Positions 44,963 through 54,888 of a stretch of 64,000 bases of DNA are shown here, one piece after another. The DNA is taken from positions 3,421,641-3,485,640 of the forward strand of contig BPJS01000001.1 in assembly GCA_026004735.1 (NCBI GenBank), read 5' to 3'. Position numbers and translations under genes: made by a program. Each line of letters starts with the position of its first letter. Within the stretch, counting starts at the first letter, position 1. Below the pieces are notes generated by a model, which made no database searches, was not told the origin of the DNA, and worked only from the letters and a program-made list of their open reading frames with translations. Source of the DNA: Isosphaeraceae bacterium (GTDB lineage Bacteria > Planctomycetota > Planctomycetia > Isosphaerales > Isosphaeraceae).

Positions 44963-45835
44963 TCAGGGGTGGGTATGGTTGGCGGTGAGGATGGCGGCTA
45001 AGAAGGCGAGCAGGGGGCGGAGCATGGCTTCGGTGGCGGAGCTGTGGATGTTGTGGCCGATGCGGGGCAGTCGAACGCGGGTGACGTCAAGGATGAGGCT
45101 GGCGAGGCGTTCGGCGTAATCTTCCGGCAGGGCGCCACCGGCGGCGTATTCGCCGTGGAGGAGGAGGGTGGGGCAGGCGATCAGGCCGAGGGTGGCGTCG
45201 ATGTCGTAGTCGTCCATCCAGTGGCCGTCGAGGACGGAGGTGAGGACGTTGGGGTCGAGTTGTTTGAGGCATTCGGCGAGGAAGCGGAGGCTGGCGGCGT
45301 CGCGGGTGGCCGAGAGGGGGAGTTTGGGTCCGCCGGGAGCGCCGACCAAGGCCCGGCCCAGCGCGCGGGCGACTTCGTCGGTGGGGCGGTGGGATCCGAC
45401 GTGGGGCAAGTAGGCGTGGAAGAGGTCGGGGAAGGAGGTTTCGTGGAGGCGGGCACCGGTCATTTCGAAGGTGGGGTCTTCGAGCACAAGGGCCTGGACG
45501 CGGGCAGGCAGTGCGGCGGCGACGCCGGCGGCGACCATCGCGCCGAGCGAGTGGCCGATCAGGATGGCTGGCGCGTCGAGGGCGGCGACGTAGGCGGTGG
45601 CGTCTTCGACGTAGTCGCGGACCCGGTAGGCGCCGAGGCCTTTTTGGGAATGGCCGTGCCCGCGCTGGTCGAGGGCGTGGATCGAGCCGAGCAGGCTGAG
45701 GTGGGGAATGAGGGGGAGCCAGTCGAGGCCGCAGCGGGATACGCCGTGGAGGAGGACCAGGGGCGGGCCGTCGCTGGTGGTTCTGTGGACGCGCAGGCGA
45801 ACGGAGCCGACCGTCAGATCACGGGCCTGGAGCAT
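44963..45835 (-). CDS. Alpha/beta hydrolase
   Basis: A 290-residue cytoplasmic alpha/beta hydrolase. It has the oxyanion strand LVLLHGVSR, nucleophile elbow IGHSLGAMV, a late Asp/Glu strand (TLLLHGEYAAG) and the catalytic His in RIGHNIH. Substrate unknown (ester, lactone or haloalkane). It lies upstream of the amidohydrolase on the same strand, 80 bases away. Confidence 0.87.
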   Translation of the reverse strand: MLQARDLTVGSVRLRVHRTTSDGPPLVLLHGVSRCGLDWLPLIPHLSLLGSIHALDQRGHGHSQKGLGAYRVRDYVEDATAYVAALDAPAILIGHSLGAMVAAGVAAALPARVQALVLEDPTFEMTGARLHETSFPDLFHAYLPHVGSHRPTDEVARALGRALVGAPGGPKLPLSATRDAASLRFLAECLKQLDPNVLTSVLDGHWMDDYDIDATLGLIACPTLLLHGEYAAGGALPEDYAERLASLILDVTRVRLPRIGHNIHSSATEAMLRPLLAFLAAILTANHTHP

Positions 45836-46005
45836 GTTGGAGTTCCCCGGCGATTGGGATCCGTCCCTTCAGGTTATGCTGCCGAATTGGCCGCTGGGGG
45901 GCTAGGGCGTGGTGGTGGAGGCGGGGAGACCCCCCTGCCCTGGCGTCCGGCGAGGCGTTAGGCTCAGGCGGGAGAGGAAGTTGACCAGGGAGCGGAGCGA
46001 CTGCC

Positions 46006-47667
46006 ATGGCGATCACCGACCATCGGGCGTGGGCTGCGCTAGTGTCTCATGCGGAGCGGATGCGCGGGGTGCATTTGCGGGAGCTGCTGGCTGATGGTCA
46101 GCGGTGTGCGGCGATGAGGGCCGAGCTGGACGGTCTGGTGTTGGACTATGCGCGGCAGAATGCGACCGGGGAGACGATGAAGCTGCTGTTTGAGTTGGCG
46201 CGGGAGGCTCGGTTGGCGGAGAAGATCGCGGCGATGTTTGCCGGCCAACGGATCAACACGACGGAGGACCGGGCGGTTCTTCATGTGGCGTTGCGGCTGC
46301 CGGCGGGGTCGTCGCTGGTGGTCGACGGGGTCGATGTGGTGCCCGAGGTCCAGGGCGTGCTGGAGCGGATTGGGAGGTTTGCGGAGGCGGTGCGTTCGGG
46401 GGAGTATCGGGGCGCGACCGGGGAGCGGTTGACCGATGTGGTAGCGATCGGGATTGGCGGTTCGTACTTGGGTCCGGAGTGTGTGGCCGAGGCGTGGCGG
46501 ACCGAGCCGGGGTGTGCGGCGGCGGCCGAGGGCCGGCGGCTGCGGTTTCTGGCCAATGTCGACCCGATCGACGTAGCGCGGGCGCTGGAGGGTCTGGAGC
46601 CGGCGCGGACGCTGGTGGTTGTGATCTCGAAGACGTTCACGACGGCCGAGACGATGCTCAATGCGCGGACGGTGCGGTCGTGGCTGATCGAGCGGTCGGG
46701 CCCGGAGGCGGTGCTGGCGCAGATGATCGCCGTTTCGACCAATTTGGAGAAGGTGGCCGAGTTTGGGATTGATCCGGCGCATGCGTTTGGATTCTGGGAT
46801 TGGGTCGGAGGGCGGTACAGCGTCTGGAGCGCGGTGGGGGCGGTTCCGCTGATGCTCCAGTACGGGGAGCGGCCGTTCCGCGAATTTCTCGCGGGTGGGC
46901 ACGAGATCGATGAGCATTTCCGGACGGCGCCTCTGGAACGTAATCTGCCGGTGATCCTGGGGTTGCTCGGGGTCTGGAATACGAGCGTTTTGGGGTATGG
47001 GGCACGGGCGTTGCTGCCGTATTGCCAGGCGTTGTGGAAGCTAGCGCCCCATATTCAGCAGGTGGATATGGAGTCGAATGGGAAGCGGGTGGGGCTGGAC
47101 GGTCGGGTGTTGCCGATCGATGCCGGGCCGGTCGATTTTGGCGAGCCGGGCACGAATGGGCAGCACAGTTTTTATCAGCTATTGCACCAGGGGCGGGTTG
47201 TGCCGGCCGACTTTATCGGGTTCCGGCGGAGCCAGCGTCCGATCCGGCTCGAGGGGGAACTGGTCTCGAACCACGACGAGCTGATGGCCAACTTTTTTGC
47301 CCAGCCGGATGCGCTGGCGGTGGGCAAGACGGCCGAGGAAGTCCGCGCTGAGGGGACGCCCGAGGCCCTGGTTCCGCATCGGGTTTTTCCGGGAAATCGG
47401 CCGTCGAACGTGTTGATGTTTGAGGAACTGACGCCGCGGACGACCGGGCAATTGCTGGCGCTCTATGAACACCGGACGGCGGTCGAGGGTTTTCTCTATG
47501 ACATCAACTCGTTCGATCAGTGGGGGGTTGAGCTGGGCAAGAAGCTGGCGTTGACGGTACGGCGGTATCTGGCCGATGCGCGGCAGGGCAAAGCGGCGGG
47601 TGCGGACGGGTTCAACCCTTCGACCCGCGATCTGTTGCGGCGCTATCTGGGCCAACGCGAGGACTAG
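46006..47667 (+). CDS. pgi: Glucose-6-phosphate isomerase
   Basis: A 553-residue isomerase that interconverts glucose 6-phosphate and fructose 6-phosphate. It shows [10 protein letters not shown], the SIS fold, [27 protein letters not shown] and the C-terminal signature [13 protein letters not shown], with the catalytic Glu in [11 protein letters not shown] and surrounding strands intact. Length is that of bacterial Pgi. It is followed by a convergent dus gene. Confidence 0.96.
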   Translation: MAITDHRAWAALVSHAERMRGVHLRELLADGQRCAAMRAELDGLVLDYARQNATGETMKLLFELAREARLAEKIAAMFAGQRINTTEDRAVLHVALRLPAGSSLVVDGVDVVPEVQGVLERIGRFAEAVRSGEYRGATGERLTDVVAIGIGGSYLGPECVAEAWRTEPGCAAAAEGRRLRFLANVDPIDVARALEGLEPARTLVVVISKTFTTAETMLNARTVRSWLIERSGPEAVLAQMIAVSTNLEKVAEFGIDPAHAFGFWDWVGGRYSVWSAVGAVPLMLQYGERPFREFLAGGHEIDEHFRTAPLERNLPVILGLLGVWNTSVLGYGARALLPYCQALWKLAPHIQQVDMESNGKRVGLDGRVLPIDAGPVDFGEPGTNGQHSFYQLLHQGRVVPADFIGFRRSQRPIRLEGELVSNHDELMANFFAQPDALAVGKTAEEVRAEGTPEALVPHRVFPGNRPSNVLMFEELTPRTTGQLLALYEHRTAVEGFLYDINSFDQWGVELGKKLALTVRRYLADARQGKAAGADGFNPSTRDLLRRYLGQRED

Positions 47668-47835
47668 CGCGATCCCCGATTGACGAGGTGAATCGGCAGC
47701 GGGGCCAGCGGTTGGAGCTGGATCGAGAGGGAAGGATCCGGAAGCTGATATGGCGACGGCGGAGCCTGAACGACGGCGGTTTGGGTTATACGACGCGCGC
47801 TGGGAGCCGGCGTGGAACCGAAGCGGGGAGGGATA

Positions 47836-48930
47836 TTACCACTTGTCGATGGGTCCGGCGGGCACGGGGATGCGGGGGTCGGCGTGGCCGGGGAGTGGGG
47901 CGGTTGGGCCGGCGGCCTCGACCCGCGCGAGGACCTCGTCGAACACGGAGGCCTGGCTGAGGTTGATCAGTTCGAGGTAGAGCGGTTTGGGCATCCGGGT
48001 GAAGTGGGCGTACCACTTCAAGGTTTTGCGGAACTGGAGGCAGGCGTAGAATTCGCCCCGGCGAAGTAGGAGGCCGTGGAAGTGACGGCGCATCATGTCG
48101 AGGCGTTCGGCGAAGGAAGGGTCGGGTCCGGGGTCGCCGGTGCGTGCCCAGCGGTCGAGCTGGCGGGGAAAGAACGGGTTGGCGAGAATGCCGCGGCCGA
48201 TAGAGACGGCCGCGCAGCCCGTTTCGCGGAACATCCGGTCGGCGTCGGCGAGGGTGCGGATGTCGCCGTTGCCGATGACAGGAATCGAGCGGACGGCCTC
48301 GACGACGGCGCGAATTCCGTCGCGATTGACCGTTCCGCTGAAGCCCTGGGCGCGGGTGCGGCCGTGGATGATGACGGCGGCCGCACCGACCGATTCAAAC
48401 GCGGCGGCGAGCTGGGGAGCGGTCAGGCTCTGGGCGTCCCAGCCCAGCCGCATCTTGACCGTCACGGGGACCGGCTCAACGGCCAAGACGATCGCGGCGA
48501 CGAGCCGGGTGGCTGCCTCGGCCTCGCACATGAGCCGGGAGCCGCCCCCCGAGCGGACGACCTTGCGCACGGGACATCCCATGTTGATATCGATCAGTGT
48601 GGCTCCCTGATCGACCATGCGACGGGCGGCCTCAGTCATCTCGGCGATGACGTGCCCGTAGAGCTGGATGGCGATGGGGCGGTCTTCGGGGCAGGTCTCC
48701 GACAGTTCGGCGGCGCGGCGGCGGCCTTCGAGGATCGAGCGGGCGTTGACCAGGTCGGTGGTGGCCAGGCCCAGACCCCCGTTTTGGCGGACGCAGAGGC
48801 GGAAGGCGAGGCTGGTGTAGCCAGCCATCGGCGCTAGGAAGAAGCGAGAGGGAATTGGTATCCCACCGATGGCCAGAGGCTCGCGGGCGATGGGCGGAGG
48901 GACCGGGACCGGGAGGGCGGCTTGGATCAT
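47836..48930 (-). CDS. dus: tRNA-dihydrouridine synthase (DusB-like)
   Basis: A 364-residue FMN enzyme that reduces tRNA uridines. The N-terminus IPIPSRFFLAPMAGYTSLAFR, the catalytic Cys in NMGCPVRKVVRSGGGS, HGRTRAQGFSG, NGDIRTLADADRMFRETGCAAVSIGRG and the C-terminal RHFHGLLLR.. YLQFRKTLKWY-type helical domain all fit DusB. It is divergent from the methyltransferase gene that starts 70 bases away. Confidence 0.95.
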   Translation of the reverse strand: MIQAALPVPVPPPIAREPLAIGGIPIPSRFFLAPMAGYTSLAFRLCVRQNGGLGLATTDLVNARSILEGRRRAAELSETCPEDRPIAIQLYGHVIAEMTEAARRMVDQGATLIDINMGCPVRKVVRSGGGSRLMCEAEAATRLVAAIVLAVEPVPVTVKMRLGWDAQSLTAPQLAAAFESVGAAAVIIHGRTRAQGFSGTVNRDGIRAVVEAVRSIPVIGNGDIRTLADADRMFRETGCAAVSIGRGILANPFFPRQLDRWARTGDPGPDPSFAERLDMMRRHFHGLLLRRGEFYACLQFRKTLKWYAHFTRMPKPLYLELINLSQASVFDEVLARVEAAGPTAPLPGHADPRIPVPAGPIDKW

Positions 48931-49000
48931 CGGCGAGGTGGATAAGAGGATCGGAGGCCGGTCTGGCTGGGGGGATCGGCCGATCTACGGCGAATTTTCT

Positions 49001-50311
49001 ATGGTAACGATCGACGGCACGCAGAGGCCACCGGAGGCAGAGGGGGCGGATTGGCTCGCGGCGGAATATGCCGTGCTGACGACGCCGGAGGGGATGCAGT
49101 TGCTGGGAGCGGTGGAGGCGGCGCCGGTGATCGGCCCGGCGGAGATTGAGCGGTGGAGGGCGATCTATCCGATGGAGCAGGTCGCGGCGGCGGTGCGACT
49201 GGTCGAGGCGCGGCGGCGGGCGCGGGTCAAACTCGAAGAGGTGGATCGGCTGTGGCTGGAGCGTGTCGGGGTCGAGCAGGCGACGGCCTCGGCGGTCGCC
49301 CGGCACAAGGCAGCCCGGTTTGTGGGTTGTGGGGCGCGGCAGGTTTGGGACCTATGTTGTGGGCTTGGCTTCGACACGCTGGCGTTGGCCGAGGCGGGTC
49401 TGGTCGTCGTGGCTGTGGATCGGAGTCAGGCAGCCTGCCGGCGGCTGGCGTGGAATGTCCGGGTTTGCGGGCTGGGGGAGCGTGTGGTCGTGGTGCGGGG
49501 CTGTGCGGAGGCGATGGGATTGAGGCCCGGGGACTGGGTGCATATCGACCCAGATCGACGTGATGGTCCCAGCCGGAGCCGGCAGGAGCGGGCGGACGAG
49601 TTGGCCGGCTATCGACCCGGTCTGGGGTTTCTGAGGAAGCTGGTTCGCTCGGGGGCGTCGGGGTCGATCAAGCTCGGTCCAGCGAGCGACTTTGAGCAGG
49701 CGTTCGGAGCTGAGGGGGTCGAGATCGAGCTTGTCAGCCTGAATGGGGAGTGCAAGGAGGCGACGGTCTGGTTTGGGGCGGCGCGGACGTGCCAACGGCG
49801 GGCCACCTGTCTGCCGGCCGGGGCGACATGGTCGGACCGGGATGGGCCTGGGGTTGCGGCCCAAGTGGTTGGGAGGCCGCTCGGCTGGATCTTCGACCCG
49901 GATCCGGCGCTGATCCGCTCGCGGCTGGTTGACCGGTACGCGGCGGCCCACGGACTGGCGCGGCTCGGCCTCGGACTGGACTGGCTGACCGGTGAGGAAC
50001 CGATCGTCTCGGGGTTTGTTCAGACGTTCGAGGTCATCGGGGAGGTGCCAGCGGATCGGCGACGGCTTCGGGCGTTGCTGCGATCGCTGGGAGCCGGACC
50101 ACTCGACGTTCGGACCCGAGGCATCCGGCGATCGCCGGATGCCATCCGCCGCGAACTGAGGCTCGAAGGGGATCGGCCGCTGACGCTGTTTTTGCACGCG
50201 GGGGATGGCCGAAAGGGCGGGCGGGCGATCGTGGCCCGCCGGCTGGAGGGTCCGGAGCGGGTGTCGGTTGCAGTTCCCGAGACCGACTCCGATAATCGCA
50301 CCCGGCGTTGA
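49001..50311 (+). CDS. Class I SAM methyltransferase with THUMP-like C-terminus
   Basis: A 436-residue protein. Residues about 100-250 hold the SAM site (VWDLCCGLGFDTLALAEAG; VVAVDRSQAACRRLAWN) and the catalytic-strand DPDRRDGPS. The C-terminal domain (GWIFDPDPALIRSRLVDRYAAAHGLARLG and EVIGEVPADRRRLRALLRSL) matches the THUMP-like domain seen in RNA-related methyltransferases, and the tail ends with a basic region (RKGGRAIVARRLEG). It probably modifies RNA; the target is unknown. Confidence 0.8.
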   Translation: MVTIDGTQRPPEAEGADWLAAEYAVLTTPEGMQLLGAVEAAPVIGPAEIERWRAIYPMEQVAAAVRLVEARRRARVKLEEVDRLWLERVGVEQATASAVARHKAARFVGCGARQVWDLCCGLGFDTLALAEAGLVVVAVDRSQAACRRLAWNVRVCGLGERVVVVRGCAEAMGLRPGDWVHIDPDRRDGPSRSRQERADELAGYRPGLGFLRKLVRSGASGSIKLGPASDFEQAFGAEGVEIELVSLNGECKEATVWFGAARTCQRRATCLPAGATWSDRDGPGVAAQVVGRPLGWIFDPDPALIRSRLVDRYAAAHGLARLGLGLDWLTGEEPIVSGFVQTFEVIGEVPADRRRLRALLRSLGAGPLDVRTRGIRRSPDAIRRELRLEGDRPLTLFLHAGDGRKGGRAIVARRLEGPERVSVAVPETDSDNRTRR

Positions 50312-50346
50312 CCGTCTGCGGGAAGAGAGTCGCGGGGGGCTGAGCG

Positions 50347-51255
50347 ATGGACATAGGTGGATTGACGAAAGCCGGGGCGCTGCTGGTGGGATTGTGCGGA
50401 GTCAGTCTGGCGGCAGGCTCCGATGTCGCGCTCCGGTGGAAGCTCGAGAAGGGTCAGCGGCTGGGGTACGAGTTTACGCAGCGTAATGCGATTGAGGTTG
50501 AGCTGGAGAATCAGGAGATCAAGAGCAGCACGACGCTTCAGTTCGGGCTGATCTGGGACGTGGAATCGGTCGAGGCCGACGGGTCGGCGCGGCTGAAGCA
50601 GACGGTCGACTATGTGCGTGTCGAGGTGGAGTCGGGGATGCAGGAACCGCTGGTGTACGACAGCCGCCAGGGTGGAGATCCCCCCGGGCCGCTGGCTCCG
50701 CTCAAGGCGCTGTACGCGTCGGTGACTGCGGCGCCGTATGAGCTGACGCTCGATGCACGCGGGCAGGTACGAGATGTCAAGGTGCCCGAGGATGTGATTC
50801 GGGCCGCGCAGGGGTCGCCGGCGGCGATGCTGGCGGATGGAGGGAGCCTGCTCTCGGCCAAGGGTGTGGAGCGGCTGCTGGCTCAGGTGATCCCGCCATT
50901 GCCCGAGGGTAGCGCGTCGCAAGGCGCGACCTGGGACCTGAAGCTGGAGCTGCCCGCCGGGCCGCTCCAGATGGCGATCACGAATACGTATTCGCTGGAT
51001 CAGGCCACCACACCCGAGGCGCTCGTGACGGCTCAGATTGACACGGCGATCAAGCCAGCGTCCGGGTCACCGCTGGAGGTGGAAGTGTCGAAGCAGAGCG
51101 GTACGGGGCGGTATCGGTTCGAGGTCGAGAAGGGCCGGTTGCGTGATACCGACGTGACCCAGGACATTCGGCTGATTTTGAAGGTGATGGGCCGGGAGAT
51201 CCCCCAACACTTCGTGATCCAGGCGGCGCTGCGATACCGGGACGATCTGAAGTAG
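50347..51255 (+). CDS. Secreted DUF6263-like protein
   Basis: A 302-residue exported protein with a signal peptide (AGALLVGLCGVSLAAGS) and an all-beta body (WKLEKGQRLGYEFTQ; LTLDARGQVRDVKVP; WDLKLELPAGPLQMAITNTYSLD). It resembles the DUF6263 family of planctomycete lipoprotein-like proteins, though this is by impression. Starts 35 bases after the methyltransferase; function unknown. Confidence 0.6.
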   Translation: MDIGGLTKAGALLVGLCGVSLAAGSDVALRWKLEKGQRLGYEFTQRNAIEVELENQEIKSSTTLQFGLIWDVESVEADGSARLKQTVDYVRVEVESGMQEPLVYDSRQGGDPPGPLAPLKALYASVTAAPYELTLDARGQVRDVKVPEDVIRAAQGSPAAMLADGGSLLSAKGVERLLAQVIPPLPEGSASQGATWDLKLELPAGPLQMAITNTYSLDQATTPEALVTAQIDTAIKPASGSPLEVEVSKQSGTGRYRFEVEKGRLRDTDVTQDIRLILKVMGREIPQHFVIQAALRYRDDLK

Positions 51256-51279
51256 CGCGGCGGACGGCGGACGGTCAGC

Positions 51280-51319
51280 GAGCCTTCCCCGCGGGCAGAG
51301 CCGCTGGCGGGGAAGGCTC
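51280..51319. terminator. Bidirectional hairpin with 13-bp perfect stem
   Basis: GAGCCTTCCCCGC pairs with GCGGGGAAGGCTC across a 14-base loop, between the converging secreted-protein gene and sigma-54 activator gene. The right arm overlaps the activator's stop codon (51318-51320), and no long T run follows on either side, so it may be a Rho-type or dual terminator. Confidence 0.65.
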
Positions 51320-54300
51320 AAGCCAGACCATGTTTTTTGAGCCGGCTAAAGAAGGTTGAGCGAGGCAGCCCGAGCAGCCGGGCCGCCTCGCTCTTATTGC
51401 CGCGGGCTTCGGTCAGAGCATCGATCAGGCGGTGACGCTCGTAGTCGGCCCATTCAGGGTCGAGGGCGTCGACGGCCGAGCGCCCAGGCTGAGCGACGAC
51501 GGCAGCGGCGATCGGTTCGGGAGCCCGGGCGGAGGCGGGGGTTCTCCGGGGGCGGCCGCGACGTGCACCAGCGGCCACCTGGGCGGGGAGATCGTCGCGG
51601 GTGATCTCTGGGCCGTCGGCCAGAACGACGGCCCGTTCGATGGCGTTTTCCAGTTCGCGGACGTTGCCGGGCCAGTCGTGGGCCAGGATCGCCTCGATGG
51701 CGTCGTCGGCGAACCGGGTGACGGCCTTGCCGGTCCGACGAGCCGACTCGGTCAGGAAATGCAGCGCCAGTTCGAAGAGGTCTTCTCGGCGCTGGCTCAG
51801 AGGGGGGACAACGATCGTGACGACGTTCAGGCGATAAAAGAGATCCTCGCGAAAACGGCCGGCGCGAATCAGGGCCTCGAGGTCCTGGTGGGTGGCCGTG
51901 ATCAACCGGACGTCGACCCGGATCGTCTGCGAGCTGCCGACCTTTTCGAACGACATTTCTTGGAGCACGCGGAGCAGTTTGGTCTGGATGTCGAGGCTGA
52001 TGTCGCCGATTTCGTCGAGGAATAGCGTTCCGCCGTCGGCCTGCTGGAAGCGTCCGACGCGGTCGGAGCGGGCGTCGGTGAAGGCGCCCTTGACGTGGCC
52101 GAACAGTTCGCTTTCGAGCAGTCCCGGGGCCAGCGCCGCGCAGTGGACCTTCACGAACGGCCGGGACGCGCGTGGGCTGGCCGCGTGGATGGCTTCGGCC
52201 AGCCGCTCCTTGCCGGCGCCGGAGGGTCCGCGGATGAGGACGGCCGCGGAGCTGCCGGCCACCTTGCGAGCCAGGTGGATGGTCCGTTGTAAGGCGGGGC
52301 TGGAGCCTTTGAGGGCGTCGAAAGGATCGGCGCCGGGCGGCTCCGGGTCAGCGGGCTGGCTCTCGGTCGGGGCGGCGGACGGTTGGGCTGGCGTCGAGCT
52401 GGGGTCGGGGGCATCGAGGGTGAAGGTCTCGACCGGCCGGCCGCGCGCCCGACTGAGGCTCAGTTGCTCCTGGAGGATCAGGATCCGCCGCTGCTGCTCG
52501 GCGATCTTGTCGACCTTTTCGGCCAGCTCATGGTTGAGGGTTTCGAGCGTTTTCTGGATGTCGGCCGAACGCAGCGCCAGGGTGGCGACCGACCCGAGCG
52601 CGCTGAGGAACGCCAGCTCCTCCTCCTCGTAGGGCATGCCGGAGCGCTTGGGACCCAGGATCAGCAGACCGGCCAGACCAGTGTGAGCCTCCAGGGGAGT
52701 CGCGACCTCGCCGCCCAGGGCGATCATGGCGTCGGTGGCCGGGTCGGGCTGGGAGAGCAAGGCCATGGCATGAGGAACGCGAAGGGTGTCGCTGCGGTTT
52801 TTGAAATGAAGGACGAGCGGGTTGTCCGGTTCGAGGACGACCTCGTCCGGCTCAGGTCCGAGGGCTGCGGCCAGGGTGAGGCGGCTGGAGTCGGCCCCGG
52901 CCAGATAGAGCGCTCCCCAGTCGACGCGGAGCACCTCGCCGGCCGCTTCGAGCAGTCCCCGGGCCAGGGTCGGACGATCGACCAGTTGCCCCACGGCCGT
53001 ACTCATCCGCCGCATGGCCTGATCGAACTTGTACTTTTCCCGGTGAAACCGGCGATCGATGGCCTTCTGAAACCGCTGCCGGGCCGCGCCCGAGAGGATC
53101 ATGATGACCAGGGCCGTGACACAGGCGACCACGGTGCCGAGGGTGGCCTCGTGGCTGAGCAGCCGCTCGCCGACGATCAAAGCGCCCAGGACCAGACCGG
53201 CCGAATAGAGGATGCCGGCCGTGACGCTGACGGCGACGTAAATGACGCCCCGGTTGTACAGCTCCTCGGCCTGGAGCAGCTTGTATCGCGTGATGCTAAA
53301 GGCATAAGCGACCGTGTAGAGCATCGAGACGATCGACATCGGCCAGACTGAGCGCGACATCCCCCAGCGTGCGGGGTCGATCGAGGCGTCGTAAACTAGC
53401 CAGGCGATCGGCGGCACCGAAAGGACCGTGGCCAGGAGGATCCAGCGGACCTGATTGCGCTCCGCGCGGGTGGAGGCCAGGCGATAGGCGTCGATCAGGA
53501 AAGCCAGGCAGACCAGGAAGACAAGGATCGAAAGGCCGATGTAGGCAAGGCTGACGGCGCGGAGCAGTCCGAGAGCCTGTTCGACGTGAAGCTGGTTTTG
53601 GCCCCAACGCGACCAGCTCATGAGGACCCAGAGGACGGTGGCGGTCAGGGTGGGCAGGCCGTAGATCAGGGCCAGGAGCGGTCGGCGGTGGCGCGCGAAG
53701 AAGGGGTGAATGCGGGGGAAGATCAGGTAGAAGTGGAGGCTGACGGGGGGGACGAAGACGACCAAGGCGGCGAACGGGAAGATCAGCGGCATTTCGGTCG
53801 CGATCTGGGACCAGTGGTAACCCCCCATGAAGGCGACGACTGTGACGACGCAGAGCCAGAAGAAGACGCGGGCGGAAGCATCGGTTGGGCGCCGCCAGAA
53901 GACCCGAGCGCCGATGCCGAAGATGACCATCTCCTGCAAGAACCAGAGGAGCGACCAGAGGTAGCTAGACAGGGGCGGGCGCTCGACGCGGACGTGGCCG
54001 AATCGGGGCCCGGAAGGCGACTCCCAGCGGACTTCGACGTACTCGCCGATTCGATCGCGGATCTTGCGGGTGGCCTGGACGAAGTCGGAGTAATTTTCGA
54101 TGGGAATTCCGGCCAGCATGGTGAGCCGGTCGCCCTGACGGCCCGCGTGAGGCGGTTGGCTGCTCCAGACCGCGCTGGGTGGAGGCTCCGGCCCGCGGAG
54201 ATCCGGGGCCACAGCGACCGGTATCGGGCTCCAGCGGTTGACACCGACTTCGCGGACCCGCGGTCCGAAGACGCAGCGCAAACCGGTATCGCCGGCGGTC

Positions 54301-54491
54301 GCTACGAACCACAAGACCGAGACCGAGTAGACGATCACGCCGACCATCGCGAGGCCGATCGTCCACCGCCGGGCGGTCGTCTCCCCGGGGGGAAGCGAGG
54401 GCTGCGCTGAGGGGTCGGTCCGCCGCGGGTGCTCGATCATGGACTCGGTCGCTGGGGTGACCGCGCCGTGCAGAGCACGGCTTGGAATCAT
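51318..54491 (-). CDS. Membrane-bound sigma-54-type transcription activator
   Basis: A 1057-residue protein of unusual layout. One N-terminal helix, a PDZ-like periplasmic module (about 110-175), then about 7 membrane helices (about 180-450) as in 7TM-type receptor domains; GAF (about 490-650); a coiled coil (IQKTLETLNHELAEKVDKI); AAA+ (about 730-970) with Walker A GPSGAGKE, Walker B GGTLFLDEIGD and arginine fingers; and a Fis-type HTH (EARGNKSEAARLLGLPRSTFFSRLKKHG). The sigma-54 contact loop is GAFTDA, not GAFTGA. The start is ATG 54491 (ATG 54440 also possible). Probably a ligand-responsive regulator of unknown target. Confidence 0.9.
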   Translation of the reverse strand: MIPSRALHGAVTPATESMIEHPRRTDPSAQPSLPPGETTARRWTIGLAMVGVIVYSVSVLWFVATAGDTGLRCVFGPRVREVGVNRWSPIPVAVAPDLRGPEPPPSAVWSSQPPHAGRQGDRLTMLAGIPIENYSDFVQATRKIRDRIGEYVEVRWESPSGPRFGHVRVERPPLSSYLWSLLWFLQEMVIFGIGARVFWRRPTDASARVFFWLCVVTVVAFMGGYHWSQIATEMPLIFPFAALVVFVPPVSLHFYLIFPRIHPFFARHRRPLLALIYGLPTLTATVLWVLMSWSRWGQNQLHVEQALGLLRAVSLAYIGLSILVFLVCLAFLIDAYRLASTRAERNQVRWILLATVLSVPPIAWLVYDASIDPARWGMSRSVWPMSIVSMLYTVAYAFSITRYKLLQAEELYNRGVIYVAVSVTAGILYSAGLVLGALIVGERLLSHEATLGTVVACVTALVIMILSGAARQRFQKAIDRRFHREKYKFDQAMRRMSTAVGQLVDRPTLARGLLEAAGEVLRVDWGALYLAGADSSRLTLAAALGPEPDEVVLEPDNPLVLHFKNRSDTLRVPHAMALLSQPDPATDAMIALGGEVATPLEAHTGLAGLLILGPKRSGMPYEEEELAFLSALGSVATLALRSADIQKTLETLNHELAEKVDKIAEQQRRILILQEQLSLSRARGRPVETFTLDAPDPSSTPAQPSAAPTESQPADPEPPGADPFDALKGSSPALQRTIHLARKVAGSSAAVLIRGPSGAGKERLAEAIHAASPRASRPFVKVHCAALAPGLLESELFGHVKGAFTDARSDRVGRFQQADGGTLFLDEIGDISLDIQTKLLRVLQEMSFEKVGSSQTIRVDVRLITATHQDLEALIRAGRFREDLFYRLNVVTIVVPPLSQRREDLFELALHFLTESARRTGKAVTRFADDAIEAILAHDWPGNVRELENAIERAVVLADGPEITRDDLPAQVAAGARRGRPRRTPASARAPEPIAAAVVAQPGRSAVDALDPEWADYERHRLIDALTEARGNKSEAARLLGLPRSTFFSRLKKHGLA

Positions 54492-54888
54492 CACGTTACC
54501 ACGGGCGCAGCGGGAAGCGAAAGGCGTGCTCGGCGCCGATTCGGCGCCGATTCGGCGCTCAATCGCGACCAGCGGTACGAGTTCTTCGGATCAGCGCTTG
54601 GACCGATCGGCGCCGAGCCGGGACGACTGGGTTGCCGATCGGCGGCGTCGGAGGGGCAGCGCCGAAGTCGGCACGCGTGTTCAAACCGCTGATCTGCACG
54701 CAACTTGGGTTGCTGGGCGAGTCAGCGCGAGGGGCCTCAGGGGGGGAGTAGCTGGCCATTTGGGTCAGCGTGGGATGGTTTTTGGGAACGTCGAAAGCAA
54801 TCGGGGTGACCTTGGAACGAGAGGTGCTAACTAGGGTTTTGGGTTATGGAGACGGGACAACCGAGTGGTTGACGAGCGAGGGTCGGTG
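54492..54888. other. Divergent intergenic region with 11-base repeat
   Basis: A 397-base gap between the sigma-54 activator and an alpha/beta hydrolase. It holds two exact copies of CGGCGCCGATT (54531-54541, 54542-54552) and a partial third (CGGCGCT), plus a similar CGGCGCCGA at 54611. No sigma-54 -24/-12 promoter or other clear signal is seen. The small frames here are not supported. Confidence 0.5.

Noticed and set aside
47750..47980. Small plus-strand open frame after pgi
   Set aside because: Its second half is antisense to dus and there is no good ribosome site or known family.
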